A DNA stretch of 47,725 bases, from positions 1-47,725 of the forward strand of contig JABHCN010000031.1 of NCBI GenBank assembly GCA_018673475.1, in the 5' to 3' direction. This DNA comes from Actinomycetota bacterium (lineage in GTDB: Bacteria; Actinomycetota; Acidimicrobiia; Acidimicrobiales; MedAcidi-G1). The first letter of the stretch is position 1; each line of letters starts with the position of its first letter. Under the pieces are notes generated by a model that was given only the letters and a program-made list of their open reading frames with translations, had not been told where the DNA came from and searched no databases. Shown here one piece after another: positions 16,726 to 24,767 of the stretch. The position numbers were made by a program, and so were the translations under genes.

Positions 16726-17433
16726 ATGGCAGAAGACGAAATCATCGACGAGGAAATCGATCTGGCCAGCCTGTCCGACGAGGACCTGGTCAGCCAGATG
16801 CACGACGACCTCTACGACGGCCTCGCAGACGAAATCGCAGAGGGCACCAACATCCTCCTCGGCCGCGACTGGGGCCCTTCAAAGGTCCTCGACGAAGCCC
16901 TCGTCGAGGGAATGCGAATCGTCGGCATCGACTTCCGAGACGGGATCCTCTTCGTCCCCGAGGTGCTGCTGTCAGCCAACGCAATGAAGGCCGGCATGTC
17001 GATCCTGCGACCGCTGTTGGCCGAGACCGGAGCACAGCCGATTGGAAAGGTCGTCATCGGAACCGTCAAGGGCGACATTCACGACATCGGCAAGAACCTG
17101 GTCGGCATGATGCTCGAAGGCGCCGGCTTCGAGGTGATCGACCTCGGGATCAACACCGACGTCGAGGAGTTCCTCGGAGCTCTCGACGAACACAAGCCCG
17201 ACATCCTCGGCATGTCAGCCCTGTTGACCACCACGATGCCCTACATGAAGGTGGTAATTGACACCCTCGAAGAAAAGAGCCTCCGCTCCGAGTACTCGGT
17301 GATCGTCGGCGGCGCACCCCTGAACCTGGAGTTCGGCGAGGCCATCGGAGCCGATGCCTACTGCCGGGACGCTGCTGTCGCAGCAGAAACCGCCCAGCGC
17401 CTCATAGCCGAGCGCCGCGCGGCAGAGGCCTAG
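16726..17433 (+). CDS. Corrinoid (cobalamin-binding) methyl-carrier protein, MtgC/MttC type
   Basis: A 235-residue corrinoid protein. An acidic N-terminal segment precedes a methionine-synthase-type helical cap (about residues 35-100, with LDEALVEGMRIVGIDFRDGI and FVPEVLLSANAMKAG) and a B12-binding Rossmann domain. The signature D117-x-H119-x-x-G122 (in KGDIHDIGKNLV) supplies the lower-axial His. MSALLTTTM and IVGGAPLN complete the cobalamin pocket. It would carry a methyl group on cob(III)alamin between the MttB-family enzyme and the tetrahydrofolate methyltransferase. It is the first gene of the plus-strand operon, downstream of the candidate IclR sites. The ATG follows an ACGGAG about 10 nt upstream. 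Confidence 0.93.
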   Translation: MAEDEIIDEEIDLASLSDEDLVSQMHDDLYDGLADEIAEGTNILLGRDWGPSKVLDEALVEGMRIVGIDFRDGILFVPEVLLSANAMKAGMSILRPLLAETGAQPIGKVVIGTVKGDIHDIGKNLVGMMLEGAGFEVIDLGINTDVEEFLGALDEHKPDILGMSALLTTTMPYMKVVIDTLEEKSLRSEYSVIVGGAPLNLEFGEAIGADAYCRDAAVAAETAQRLIAERRAAEA

Positions 17434-17436
17434 GCA

Positions 17437-18102
17437 GTGCCCCGCCAGACCGGGGCCACGGACGGGCGGACCCTGATCATCGCCTGCGGGGCGCTGGCAC
17501 GGGAACTTCTCGAGATGGTCAGGGCCAACGGCCTCGACCAGATCGACGTGGAGTGCCTCCCAGCCTCGTACCACAACACACCTGACCTGATCCCAGACGC
17601 CGTAGAGGAGCGGGTCAGGTCGGCCCGGGATCGCTACGGCCACGTGTTTGTCGGGTACGCCGACTGCGGGACCGGCGGCCGCCTCGACGCCGTCTGCACC
17701 GAACTCGGGGTAGATCGCCTCCCGGGCGCCCACTGCTACGAGTTCTTCGCAGGATCGGGACCCTTCAGCGACATTCAGGAGGCCGAAATCGGCACCTTCT
17801 ACCTCACCGACTACCTCATCAAACACTTTGATCGGATTGTCATAGCCGGCCTGGGCCTCGACCGCCACCCACAACTCCTCCCCGACTACTTCGGCCACTA
17901 CACGAGGCTGCTCTATCTGGCCCAGACCGACGACCCGGCACTGATCGAGAAGGGCAGGCTGGCCGCCGAGCGTCTCGGGCTCCGCTACGAGGTCCGCCGC
18001 ACGGGGTACGGCGAGCTCGAGACGAGCATCGTGCACCTGGGCGATCCGACAGTTGCCGACCCAATCGCCGGATCAACAGCATCCCCGGCCAGGGTGGCCT
18101 GA
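17437..18102 (+). CDS. DUF1638 family protein
   Basis: A 221-residue protein of the DUF1638 family: LIIACGALARELLEMVRANG, VECLPASYHNTPDLIPDAVE, FVGYADCGTGGRLDAVCTE and HCYEFFAGSGPF are typical. The function is not established, but the family often lies beside corrinoid-dependent MttB-type methyltransferases. Conserved Cys residues (ACG, DCGTGG, HCYEF) suggest metal or cofactor contact, and a part in cobalamin handling or reactivation is a fair guess. It starts at GTG 17437, 3 nt after the corrinoid gene, and ends 4 nt before the next gene, so it is clearly in the operon. Confidence 0.8.
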   Translation: MPRQTGATDGRTLIIACGALARELLEMVRANGLDQIDVECLPASYHNTPDLIPDAVEERVRSARDRYGHVFVGYADCGTGGRLDAVCTELGVDRLPGAHCYEFFAGSGPFSDIQEAEIGTFYLTDYLIKHFDRIVIAGLGLDRHPQLLPDYFGHYTRLLYLAQTDDPALIEKGRLAAERLGLRYEVRRTGYGELETSIVHLGDPTVADPIAGSTASPARVA

Positions 18103-18106
18103 CCCG

Positions 18107-18421
18107 ATGGCCGCCAAGCTCGTAACCATCTACTGGCGCGACATTCCGGCACAGGTGACCGCCCAGGCCGGAAGACACCGGGAGAAGGCCCTACTGGATG
18201 CACGGTTCCAGCGCTCAATAGACCGTGCCGCAACCGTTGCAGGCCTGACCGAGACCGACGACTACGTAGCAGAATGGCGACGCGAAGCGGTTGAATGTGG
18301 CGCCAACATGGCAGCTGCAGTGGCCGCCGAGGTAGGCCGGATAGACGAGGCCTTCCCACCTGAGAGGCTCGAGGGTCTCGTCTGGGCCGGCGGGCTCGAG
18401 AACGAGACAATCGACACCTAG
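18107..18421 (+). CDS. Small protein of the so-called 'virulence factor' family
   Basis: A 104-residue protein beginning MAAKLVTIYWRDIPAQVTAQ, then REKALLDARFQRSIDRAA, LTETDDYVAEWRREAV and AEVGRIDEAFPPERL. From memory this matches a small family labelled 'virulence factor' in databases (Pfam PF13769, to be confirmed), although nothing here points to virulence. Homologues are commonly placed between DUF1638 and methyltetrahydrofolate:corrinoid methyltransferase genes, exactly as here. No signal peptide or membrane segment is visible. An accessory role in the corrinoid methyltransfer complex is inferred from context only. Confidence 0.72.
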   Translation: MAAKLVTIYWRDIPAQVTAQAGRHREKALLDARFQRSIDRAATVAGLTETDDYVAEWRREAVECGANMAAAVAAEVGRIDEAFPPERLEGLVWAGGLENETIDT

Positions 18422-18457
18422 CGGGCCAGCGCCCACGATCCCCGTAGGAGAAACCAG

Positions 18458-19351
18458 ATGACCGACACCGTTTTGAGCTCAGCCACCCGTGAGGTGGCGA
18501 TCGGCTTCGGCCGACCATTCGTGATGATCGGGGAACGCATCAACCCGACCGGCAGGAAACTGCTGGCCGAGGAGATGAAGAACGGTGACTTCAGCCGTGT
18601 CGAGGCCGATGCCGTCGCCCAGGTTGAGGCAGGGGCACAGATGCTGGACGTGAACGCAGGCATCCCGCTGGCCGACGAGCCGGCGCTCCTGGCCCGTGCA
18701 ATCACCCTCGTGCAGTCGGTCACCGACGTACCGATCTCGATCGACTCTTCGATCATCGAAGCCCTGGAGGCCGGGCTCACTGTCTACGAGGGTAAGCCGC
18801 TCGTCAACTCGGTCACCGGCGAGGACGAGGTTCTGGAACGGGTGCTGCCCCTGGTGGCAAGACATGGCGCCGCCGTCGTTGCCATCTCCAACGACGACAC
18901 AGGTATCTCCGAGGACCCCGATGTGAGGTTCGAGGTTGCCGCCAAGATCGTCCATCGGGCAGCGGACCACGGCATCGCAGCCGCTGACGTGATCGTCGAC
19001 CCACTGGTAATGCCGATCGGCGCCATGGGTACCGCCGGCCAGCAGGTCTTCGCACTGGTACGACGCCTACGCGACGAGCTGAAGGTGAACACCACCTGCG
19101 GGGCATCCAACGTCAGCTTCGGCCTACCGAACCGCCATGCGGTGACCGGCACCTTTCTCTCCATGGCAATCGCCCACGGCATGACCTCGGCGATCATGAA
19201 CCCTCTTCACCCCGAGGTGAAGACCGCCGTCAAGGCCGCCGACGTGCTTGCCGGACACGACACCGACTGCGCCACATGGATCCGCCTGAACCGTGACCCC
19301 AGCGCCCCGGTGCGTGAACGTCGCGGTGGTCGCCGCCGCCCACAGGCCTGA
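18458..19351 (+). CDS. Methyltetrahydrofolate:corrinoid methyltransferase (MtgA/AcsE/MtrH-like)
   Basis: A 297-residue pterin-binding-domain methyltransferase. It shows the family start MIGERINPTGR (residues 23-33), the QVEAGAQMLDVNAG strand, DVPISIDSSIIEALEAGL, VNSVTGEDEVLERVLPL, IVDPLVMPIGA and TTCGASNVSFGLPNR, all lining the TIM-barrel pterin pocket. It would move the methyl group from methyl-Co(III) corrinoid protein to tetrahydrofolate. GTAGGAG lies about 9 nt before the ATG. The basic tail (RERRGGRRRPQA) is unusual. It sits between the small 'virulence factor'-family gene and the RACo-like gene. Confidence 0.9.
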   Translation: MTDTVLSSATREVAIGFGRPFVMIGERINPTGRKLLAEEMKNGDFSRVEADAVAQVEAGAQMLDVNAGIPLADEPALLARAITLVQSVTDVPISIDSSIIEALEAGLTVYEGKPLVNSVTGEDEVLERVLPLVARHGAAVVAISNDDTGISEDPDVRFEVAAKIVHRAADHGIAAADVIVDPLVMPIGAMGTAGQQVFALVRRLRDELKVNTTCGASNVSFGLPNRHAVTGTFLSMAIAHGMTSAIMNPLHPEVKTAVKAADVLAGHDTDCATWIRLNRDPSAPVRERRGGRRRPQA

Positions 19352-19361
19352 TCCTGAACTG

Positions 19362-21395
19362 ATGAGTGGCCCTGTCGATGACCATCTCGTGGTTTTCACG
19401 CCTTCGGGCCACAGGGGCCACGTGCCCGACGACACCACTGTGCTTGATGCGGCCCGAAGGCTGGGGGTCGACCTCGACTCGGTATGTGGAGGCCGAGGGA
19501 TCTGTGGGCGATGCCAGGTCGAGCCCACATTCGGCGAGTTCGCCAAGCACAACATTGCAGCCTCCGGGGAACACATCTCCCCCAGGGGTCCAGTCGAGAA
19601 TGACTACCGGGGGCGTCGTCCACTACTGGGGGACCTGCGTCTCGGCTGTTCCGCCAGGATCAGGGGAGACCTCGTCATCGACGTGCCGGCCACAAGCCAG
19701 GTCCACCGCCAGGTCATCAGGAAAGAGGTCGACCTGGGCGACGTCCAACTCGACCCGGTCCTCGTACTCCGCCTGGTCGAGGTACCAGATGAGCGGGGGC
19801 GGCCCGCCAAGTGGCTTACAGACTCGCTGGCCGGGCAGTGGGGGCTGACGGACGTCGAGGTTGAGAGTCGGGCCGGCGAGGAGCTGGGGCAGGTCGTTGC
19901 CGCTGGAGTTGAAACCGTGACCGTGGCCATTCGGGACGGCACTCGGGTTGTGGCTGTCTGGGGAGGCCTTCGCGACCGGGCCCTCGGGGTTGCAGTCGAC
20001 GTGGGTTCCACAACCATTGCCGGGCACCTCTGCGATCTGGCAACCGGTGAGGTTCTGGCCACCGGCGGCACCATGAACCCCCAGATCCGGTTCGGTGAGG
20101 ACCTCATGAGCAGGGTCTCCTACGTGATGATGAACCCGGGAGGCGAGGTCGAGTTGACCTCAGCTGTCCGCGACGCCCTGAACTCGCTGCTTGAAGACCT
20201 TTGCAGGTCTGGAGGAGCCTCAAGGGAGGAACTGCTCGAGCTGGTGCTGGTCGGAAACCCGATCATGCACCACCTGTTCCTGGGATACGACCCGACCCCG
20301 CTCGGGACGGCGCCGTTCACCCTCGCCACGGGGGAGGCCATAGACCTGCCGGCCTCAGACCTGGACCTAGAAACCCATCCGGCCGCCCGAGCCCATGTGC
20401 TGCCGTGCATTGCCGGTCACGTCGGTGCCGACACCGCAGCTGTGATCCTGGCCACGCGTCCGCAGGAGCGGGCAGGAGTGCAGCTGGTCGTCGACGTTGG
20501 CACCAACGCCGAGATCGTCCTCTCCGGAAATGGTCGTGTCCTTGCAGCCTCCAGCCCGACCGGCCCGGCATTCGAGGGAGCACAGGTCAGCTCCGGTCAA
20601 CGAGCCACACCGGGTGCAATCGAGCGGGTCAGAATCGACACCGAAACCGGGGAACCACGGTTCAGGGTTATCGGCAGTGAGATCTGGTCTGACGAGCCCG
20701 GCTTCGACGACGCCGTGGCCGAAACCGGCATCACCGGAATATGTGGCTCCGGCATCATCGAGGTCGTGGCCGAGCTGTGGCTTGCCGGGTTGATGGACTC
20801 TGACGGCGTCATCGGTGGTGCTGGCACAAGGACCTCTCCACGAATTGTCGCCGATGGCCGCACCTACTCGTACGTTCTCCACGATCCGGGAACCCACGAT
20901 GGTCACCAGATCCTCGTGACCCAGAATGACATCCGCGCAATCCAGTTGGCGAAGGCGGCGCTGTACGCCGGTGTCCGCCTACTCATGGACCACCTCGGCG
21001 TCGACCAGGTTGACCAGATAGGGCTGGCAGGGGCCTTTGGCAGCCACATCGACACGGTCAGGGCGACCGTGCTGGGGTTGATTCCGGACTGCGATCCGGA
21101 CAGGGTCGCCTCTGTGGGTAATGCCGCAGGGGCCGGTGCGGCGATGGCGCTCCTCTCCGGGACGGCAAGGGTCGAGATCCAGGACTCTGTCAGGCGAATC
21201 GAAAAGGTGGAAACGGCACTTGAGCCCTCATTTCAGGAACACTTCGTGGATGCCATGGCCATCCCACACCGCACGGCCGACTACCCCGGTCTCTCGACGC
21301 GGATAGAGCTCCCCCCTCGCACCGGTCCCTCAACTGGAGGCGGTCGGCGGGAGCGCCGACGCAGAACTCCGACACAGAGCGAGGATCAGCAATGA
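19362..21395 (+). CDS. RACo-like corrinoid-activating protein: N-terminal [2Fe-2S] ferredoxin plus ASKHA ATPase domains
   Basis: A 677-residue reductive activator of corrinoid proteins. The N-terminal ferredoxin domain has a plant-type [2Fe-2S] Cys pattern: C42-x5-C48-x2-C51 (CGGRGICGRC) and C96. A linker domain and an ASKHA (actin/Hsp70-like) ATPase follow, with LGVAVDVGSTTIAGHLCDLA, LVVDVGTNAEIVLSGNG, ITGICGSGIIEVVAELW and IGLAGAFGSHID. These proteins return inactive cob(II)alamin to cob(I)alamin with ATP, which matters most for an aerobe using a corrinoid methyl carrier. I chose ATG 19362; an upstream in-frame start at 19293 would overlap the previous gene. The 3' end overlaps the mttB-like start (ATGA, 21392). 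Confidence 0.9.
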   Translation: MSGPVDDHLVVFTPSGHRGHVPDDTTVLDAARRLGVDLDSVCGGRGICGRCQVEPTFGEFAKHNIAASGEHISPRGPVENDYRGRRPLLGDLRLGCSARIRGDLVIDVPATSQVHRQVIRKEVDLGDVQLDPVLVLRLVEVPDERGRPAKWLTDSLAGQWGLTDVEVESRAGEELGQVVAAGVETVTVAIRDGTRVVAVWGGLRDRALGVAVDVGSTTIAGHLCDLATGEVLATGGTMNPQIRFGEDLMSRVSYVMMNPGGEVELTSAVRDALNSLLEDLCRSGGASREELLELVLVGNPIMHHLFLGYDPTPLGTAPFTLATGEAIDLPASDLDLETHPAARAHVLPCIAGHVGADTAAVILATRPQERAGVQLVVDVGTNAEIVLSGNGRVLAASSPTGPAFEGAQVSSGQRATPGAIERVRIDTETGEPRFRVIGSEIWSDEPGFDDAVAETGITGICGSGIIEVVAELWLAGLMDSDGVIGGAGTRTSPRIVADGRTYSYVLHDPGTHDGHQILVTQNDIRAIQLAKAALYAGVRLLMDHLGVDQVDQIGLAGAFGSHIDTVRATVLGLIPDCDPDRVASVGNAAGAGAAMALLSGTARVEIQDSVRRIEKVETALEPSFQEHFVDAMAIPHRTADYPGLSTRIELPPRTGPSTGGGRRERRRRTPTQSEDQQ

Positions 21396-22933
21396 GCCAG
21401 GAATCCAAGCGCCACCGAAGCGGCGGCCGGGCAGCCCGACAGGCCCAACGCTCCTCACCGTCGATCGAGGTCCAACCGTACCTGAAACGCACCATGGCAC
21501 CGGTAGAGATCGTCTCAGTGGAGGGCCTTGAGCTGATCGAGCACAATGCCGACACCATCCTCGAAGAGGTTGGGATTGACTTTCGCGACTACCCGTCGGC
21601 TCTGGCCCTGCTGAGCGAAGCCGGTGCCGACGTGGATGGCGAACGGGTCAGGTTTCCCCGTGGTATGTGCCGCGAAATCGTGACCGCCTCGGCCCCCTCC
21701 ATCTACACGCACCACGCCCGAAACCCCGCCCGTAGCGTCCAGGTGGGTGGTGACACCACCGTGTTCGTGCCCGCCTACGGATCACCGTTCGTGTTCGACG
21801 TCGACGAGGGCCGCCGCTACGCGACCATCGAGGACTTCAGGAACTTCGTGAAGTTGGCGCAGGCCAGCCCACACATGCATCTCTCGGGTGGGACAGTTGT
21901 CGAGCCGGTCGACATTCCGGTACCTGAGCGACACCTCGACATGGTCTATTCCCACCTCAGGTACAGCGACAAGCCATTCATGGGTTCGGTGACCGCTGCC
22001 GAGCGGGCCCAGGACTCGATCGACCTGGCGAAGCTGGTCTTCGGCGACGACTTCGTTGCCGGGAACACCGTCATGACGAGCCTCATCAACGCCTCGTCAC
22101 CGATGGCATGGGACGCCACGATGCTCGGGGCCGCAGAGGCCTACGCGCGCTCGATGCAGGCCACGATGATCAGCCCGTTCATCCTTGCCGGAGCAATGGC
22201 TCCGGTGACCGTTGCCGGTGTTGCAACCCAGACCCTGGCCGAGGCACTGGCAGGAATGGCCTTCGTGCAACTGGTCAATCCGGGCGCTCCCGTTGTGTTC
22301 GGCTCGTTCGCCAGCTCCATGTCGATGCAGACCGGAGCGCCAACGTTCGGTACACCCGAACCCGCCCTGGTTCTATACACGGTCGCTGCCCTCGCCCGCC
22401 GTCTGGGGGTGCCGTTCCGGTCAGGTGGAAACCTGTGTGCCTCAAAGGTGCCTGATGCCCAGGCCGCAGCGGAGAGCATGGCAACCTTCATCCCAGCTCT
22501 CATGGGTGGGGTCAACTTCATGCTCCACTCGGCTGGCTGGTTGGAGGGCGGCCTGGCGATGGGTTACGAGAAGTTCGTCATCGATGCCGACCAGTGCGGG
22601 CTGGCTGGCAAGTTGGTGCAGGGCGTGGACCTGTCAGAGAACGGCCAGGCAATGGACGCCATCCGAGAGGTGGGCCCCGGCCAGCACTTCCTGGGCACCG
22701 CCCACACCCTGTCCAACTTCGAGACCGCCTTCGCCCGCTCAGAGGTCGCCAACAACGACTCCTTCGAACAGTGGGAGGAGGACGGCAGTCTGGATGCTGC
22801 ACAGCGGGCGAACGCAATTTGGAAGCAGATGCTCTCCGACTACGAGACACCGGCGCTCGACGAGGCGGACGACGAGGCGCTGTTGGACTTCATGGCCCGT
22901 CGGAGAGAGAGCCTTCAGGACGCAGCCGGTTAG
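21392..22933 (+). CDS. MttB-superfamily amine:corrinoid methyltransferase, non-pyrrolysine (probable glycine betaine methyltransferase)
   Basis: A 513-residue trimethylamine-methyltransferase (MttB) superfamily protein read without any internal TAG, so it lacks the pyrrolysine found in methanogen MttB and belongs with the MtgB-type enzymes. Visible family segments are ILEEVGIDFRDYPSALALL, FVPAYGSPFVFD, PHMHLSGGTVVEPVDI, MTSLINASSPMAWDATML, NPGAPVVFGSFASSMSMQTG and GVPFRSGGNLCASKVPDAQA (340-359). Non-pyrrolysine members demethylate quaternary amines such as glycine betaine, proline betaine, carnitine or gamma-butyrobetaine. A carnitine-to-glycine betaine operon and a dimethylglycine dehydrogenase nearby make glycine betaine the favoured substrate. 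The N-terminus is basic and Ser/Gln-rich. It is the last gene of the tightly packed corrinoid operon. Confidence 0.9.
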   Translation: MSQESKRHRSGGRAARQAQRSSPSIEVQPYLKRTMAPVEIVSVEGLELIEHNADTILEEVGIDFRDYPSALALLSEAGADVDGERVRFPRGMCREIVTASAPSIYTHHARNPARSVQVGGDTTVFVPAYGSPFVFDVDEGRRYATIEDFRNFVKLAQASPHMHLSGGTVVEPVDIPVPERHLDMVYSHLRYSDKPFMGSVTAAERAQDSIDLAKLVFGDDFVAGNTVMTSLINASSPMAWDATMLGAAEAYARSMQATMISPFILAGAMAPVTVAGVATQTLAEALAGMAFVQLVNPGAPVVFGSFASSMSMQTGAPTFGTPEPALVLYTVAALARRLGVPFRSGGNLCASKVPDAQAAAESMATFIPALMGGVNFMLHSAGWLEGGLAMGYEKFVIDADQCGLAGKLVQGVDLSENGQAMDAIREVGPGQHFLGTAHTLSNFETAFARSEVANNDSFEQWEEDGSLDAAQRANAIWKQMLSDYETPALDEADDEALLDFMARRRESLQDAAG

Positions 22934-22965
22934 CAGAACCAACCGGTTCCAGTGCAGCCAACCGG

Positions 22966-23002
22966 ATCCCACATCGTGAAAGCCTGTCCCGAAGTGTGGG
23001 CA
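22966..23002. promoter_or_regulatory. Two candidate IclR-type sites upstream of formate-tetrahydrofolate ligase
   Basis: ATCCCACATCGTGAAAG (22966-22982) and GTCCCGAAGTGTGGGCA (22986-23002) both fit the 8-1-8 layout of the palindrome at 16557: the first mainly in its left half, the second in its right half (TGTGGG). They lie 68-104 nt before the fhs start in the only sizeable gap of the operon. This suggests that fhs and the reductase have their own promoter under the same regulator. Confidence 0.45.
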
Positions 23003-23069
23003 AAGCCCGGTCACCAGAAGTAGGCTCCCGCCACCGCGAACACACCTGATACAGAAGAGTGAGAGAACA

Positions 23070-24767
23070 ATGACGTTCCCCTCCGATCTGGAGATAGCCC
23101 GCAGTGCCGACCTTCTGCCTCTCGGCAAGGTTGCCGCCGATGCGGGAATCCCCGACGAGTTCCTCGAGCCCCATGGCGATGGTGCGGCCAAGATCAAGTT
23201 GGGTGCCATCGACGCAATGGCAGACCGGCCGAGGGCCCGATATGTGGTGGTATCGGCGATCACCCCGACCCCACTCGGCGAGGGCAAGACCACGACCACG
23301 GTTGGCCTCGGCCAGGGCTTCTCACACATTGACAAGAGAGCCACAATCGCCATCAGGCAGCCGTCCATGGGTCCGACGTTCGGCATCAAGGGCGGAGCCG
23401 CCGGAGGCGGCTACAGCCAGGTCGTTCCAATGGAGTTGTTCAACCTGCACCTGACAGGTGACATGCACGCCGTCACAGCCGCCCACAACATGTGCTCAGC
23501 CATGCTCGACGCCCACCTGTTTCACGGCAACGACCTGGACCTGAACCCACACAGCATCACCTGGCGACGGGTGCTCGACATCAACGAGCGGGCGCTACGC
23601 CACGTGGTCGTCGGGCTGGGCGGGCGCCTCGATGGTGTTCCCCGTGAGACCGGATTTGACATAACCGCCGCATCCGAGGTCATGGCCGCCCTGGCACTGT
23701 GCACCTCGCTCGCAGACCTGAGGGCCCGGATGGGCCGCATCGTCGTCGGCTACGACACGAGCGGAACGCCGGTGACAGCCGAGGACCTCCAGGTGGCGGG
23801 CGCCATGACGGTGATTCTGAAGGAGGCCATCAAGCCCAACCTGATGCAGACCCTCGAGGGCACACCGGCGCTGGTCCACTGTGGGCCGTTCGGCAACATC
23901 GCGACGGGCAACTCGTCGATCATCGCCGACCAGATCGGCATCCGCACCGGCGACTACCTCCTTACCGAGGCCGGCTTCGGCGCCGACATGGGTGCCGAAC
24001 GCTTCTTCAACATCAAGTGCCGCATCTCGGGAATCGCCCCAGATGCGGCCGTGCTGGTAGCCACGGTCCGCGGTCTGAAGGCGCACTCCGGGAACCATCG
24101 GATCATCGCCGGCAAGCCTCTACCCGAGGCGCTGCTGGCCGAGAACCCCGACGAGGTCCACCAGGGTGGCGAAAACCTGCGCAAGCAGTTGGAGAACATG
24201 GCGGTCCACGGGGTGTCACCCGTTGTCGCAATCAACGCCTTCCCCGGAGACCACGACGGCGATATAGCCGCTATCCATGAAATAGCCGATGAGTACGGCG
24301 CAAGGGCCGCAGTGTCCACCCACTTCGCCGACGGAGGTGCCGGCGCCGCAGACCTGGCGGCAGCAGTCGCCGAGGCATGTGAGGAGCCAAGCAACTTCGC
24401 CGTCCTCTACCCCGACGAGATGCCCCTGCGAGACAAGATCCGGACCATCGCAGACAAGATCTACGGGGCCGACGGAGTCGACTTCTCAGCCCAGGCCGAC
24501 AGGCAGATCGACACCTTCGAGGCCAACGGCTTTGGAGACCTGCCGATCTGCATCGCCAAGACGCACCTCTCGATCTCCTCTGACCCGGCGCTCAAGGGTG
24601 CACCCACCGGATGGCGCCTCCCGGTGAGAGAGGTAAGGGCCAGCGTCGGCGCCGGCTTCATCTACCCGATCTGCGGAGACATGCGGACCATGCCGGGCCT
24701 CGGAAGGACCCCGGCTGCGGCAAGCATCGACATCGACGACAACGGCGAAATCGTGGGACTGAGTTGA
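23070..24767 (+). CDS. fhs: Formate-tetrahydrofolate ligase (10-formyl-THF synthetase)
   Basis: A 565-residue monofunctional enzyme of normal length. The P-loop TPTPLGEGKTTTT (65-77), RQPSMGPTFGIKGGAAGGGY, LTGDMHAVTAAHN, VHCGPFGNIATGNSSIIAD, ADMGAERFFNIKCR and VGAGFIYPICGDMRTMPGLG are all present. It joins formate, ATP and THF to 10-formyl-THF. Beside demethylation genes the reverse reaction is attractive: release of formate with ATP formation from methyl groups carried on THF. No folD is in the window, so methenyl-THF conversion must be encoded elsewhere. Its stop overlaps a possible TTG start of the reductase gene. Confidence 0.95.
   Translation: MTFPSDLEIARSADLLPLGKVAADAGIPDEFLEPHGDGAAKIKLGAIDAMADRPRARYVVVSAITPTPLGEGKTTTTVGLGQGFSHIDKRATIAIRQPSMGPTFGIKGGAAGGGYSQVVPMELFNLHLTGDMHAVTAAHNMCSAMLDAHLFHGNDLDLNPHSITWRRVLDINERALRHVVVGLGGRLDGVPRETGFDITAASEVMAALALCTSLADLRARMGRIVVGYDTSGTPVTAEDLQVAGAMTVILKEAIKPNLMQTLEGTPALVHCGPFGNIATGNSSIIADQIGIRTGDYLLTEAGFGADMGAERFFNIKCRISGIAPDAAVLVATVRGLKAHSGNHRIIAGKPLPEALLAENPDEVHQGGENLRKQLENMAVHGVSPVVAINAFPGDHDGDIAAIHEIADEYGARAAVSTHFADGGAGAADLAAAVAEACEEPSNFAVLYPDEMPLRDKIRTIADKIYGADGVDFSAQADRQIDTFEANGFGDLPICIAKTHLSISSDPALKGAPTGWRLPVREVRASVGAGFIYPICGDMRTMPGLGRTPAAASIDIDDNGEIVGLS

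Noticed and set aside
17215-18036. Minus-strand open frame (273 codons) under the corrinoid-protein and DUF1638 genes.
   Set aside because: The opposite strand carries two well-supported genes with tight operon spacing; no domain is visible in this frame.
22931-22933. TAG stop of the MttB-family gene as a possible pyrrolysine codon.
   Set aside because: In pyrrolysine MttB the amber codon is in the middle of the gene, near residue 334. Here the whole catalytic domain precedes the TAG, and no pyl genes are in the window.
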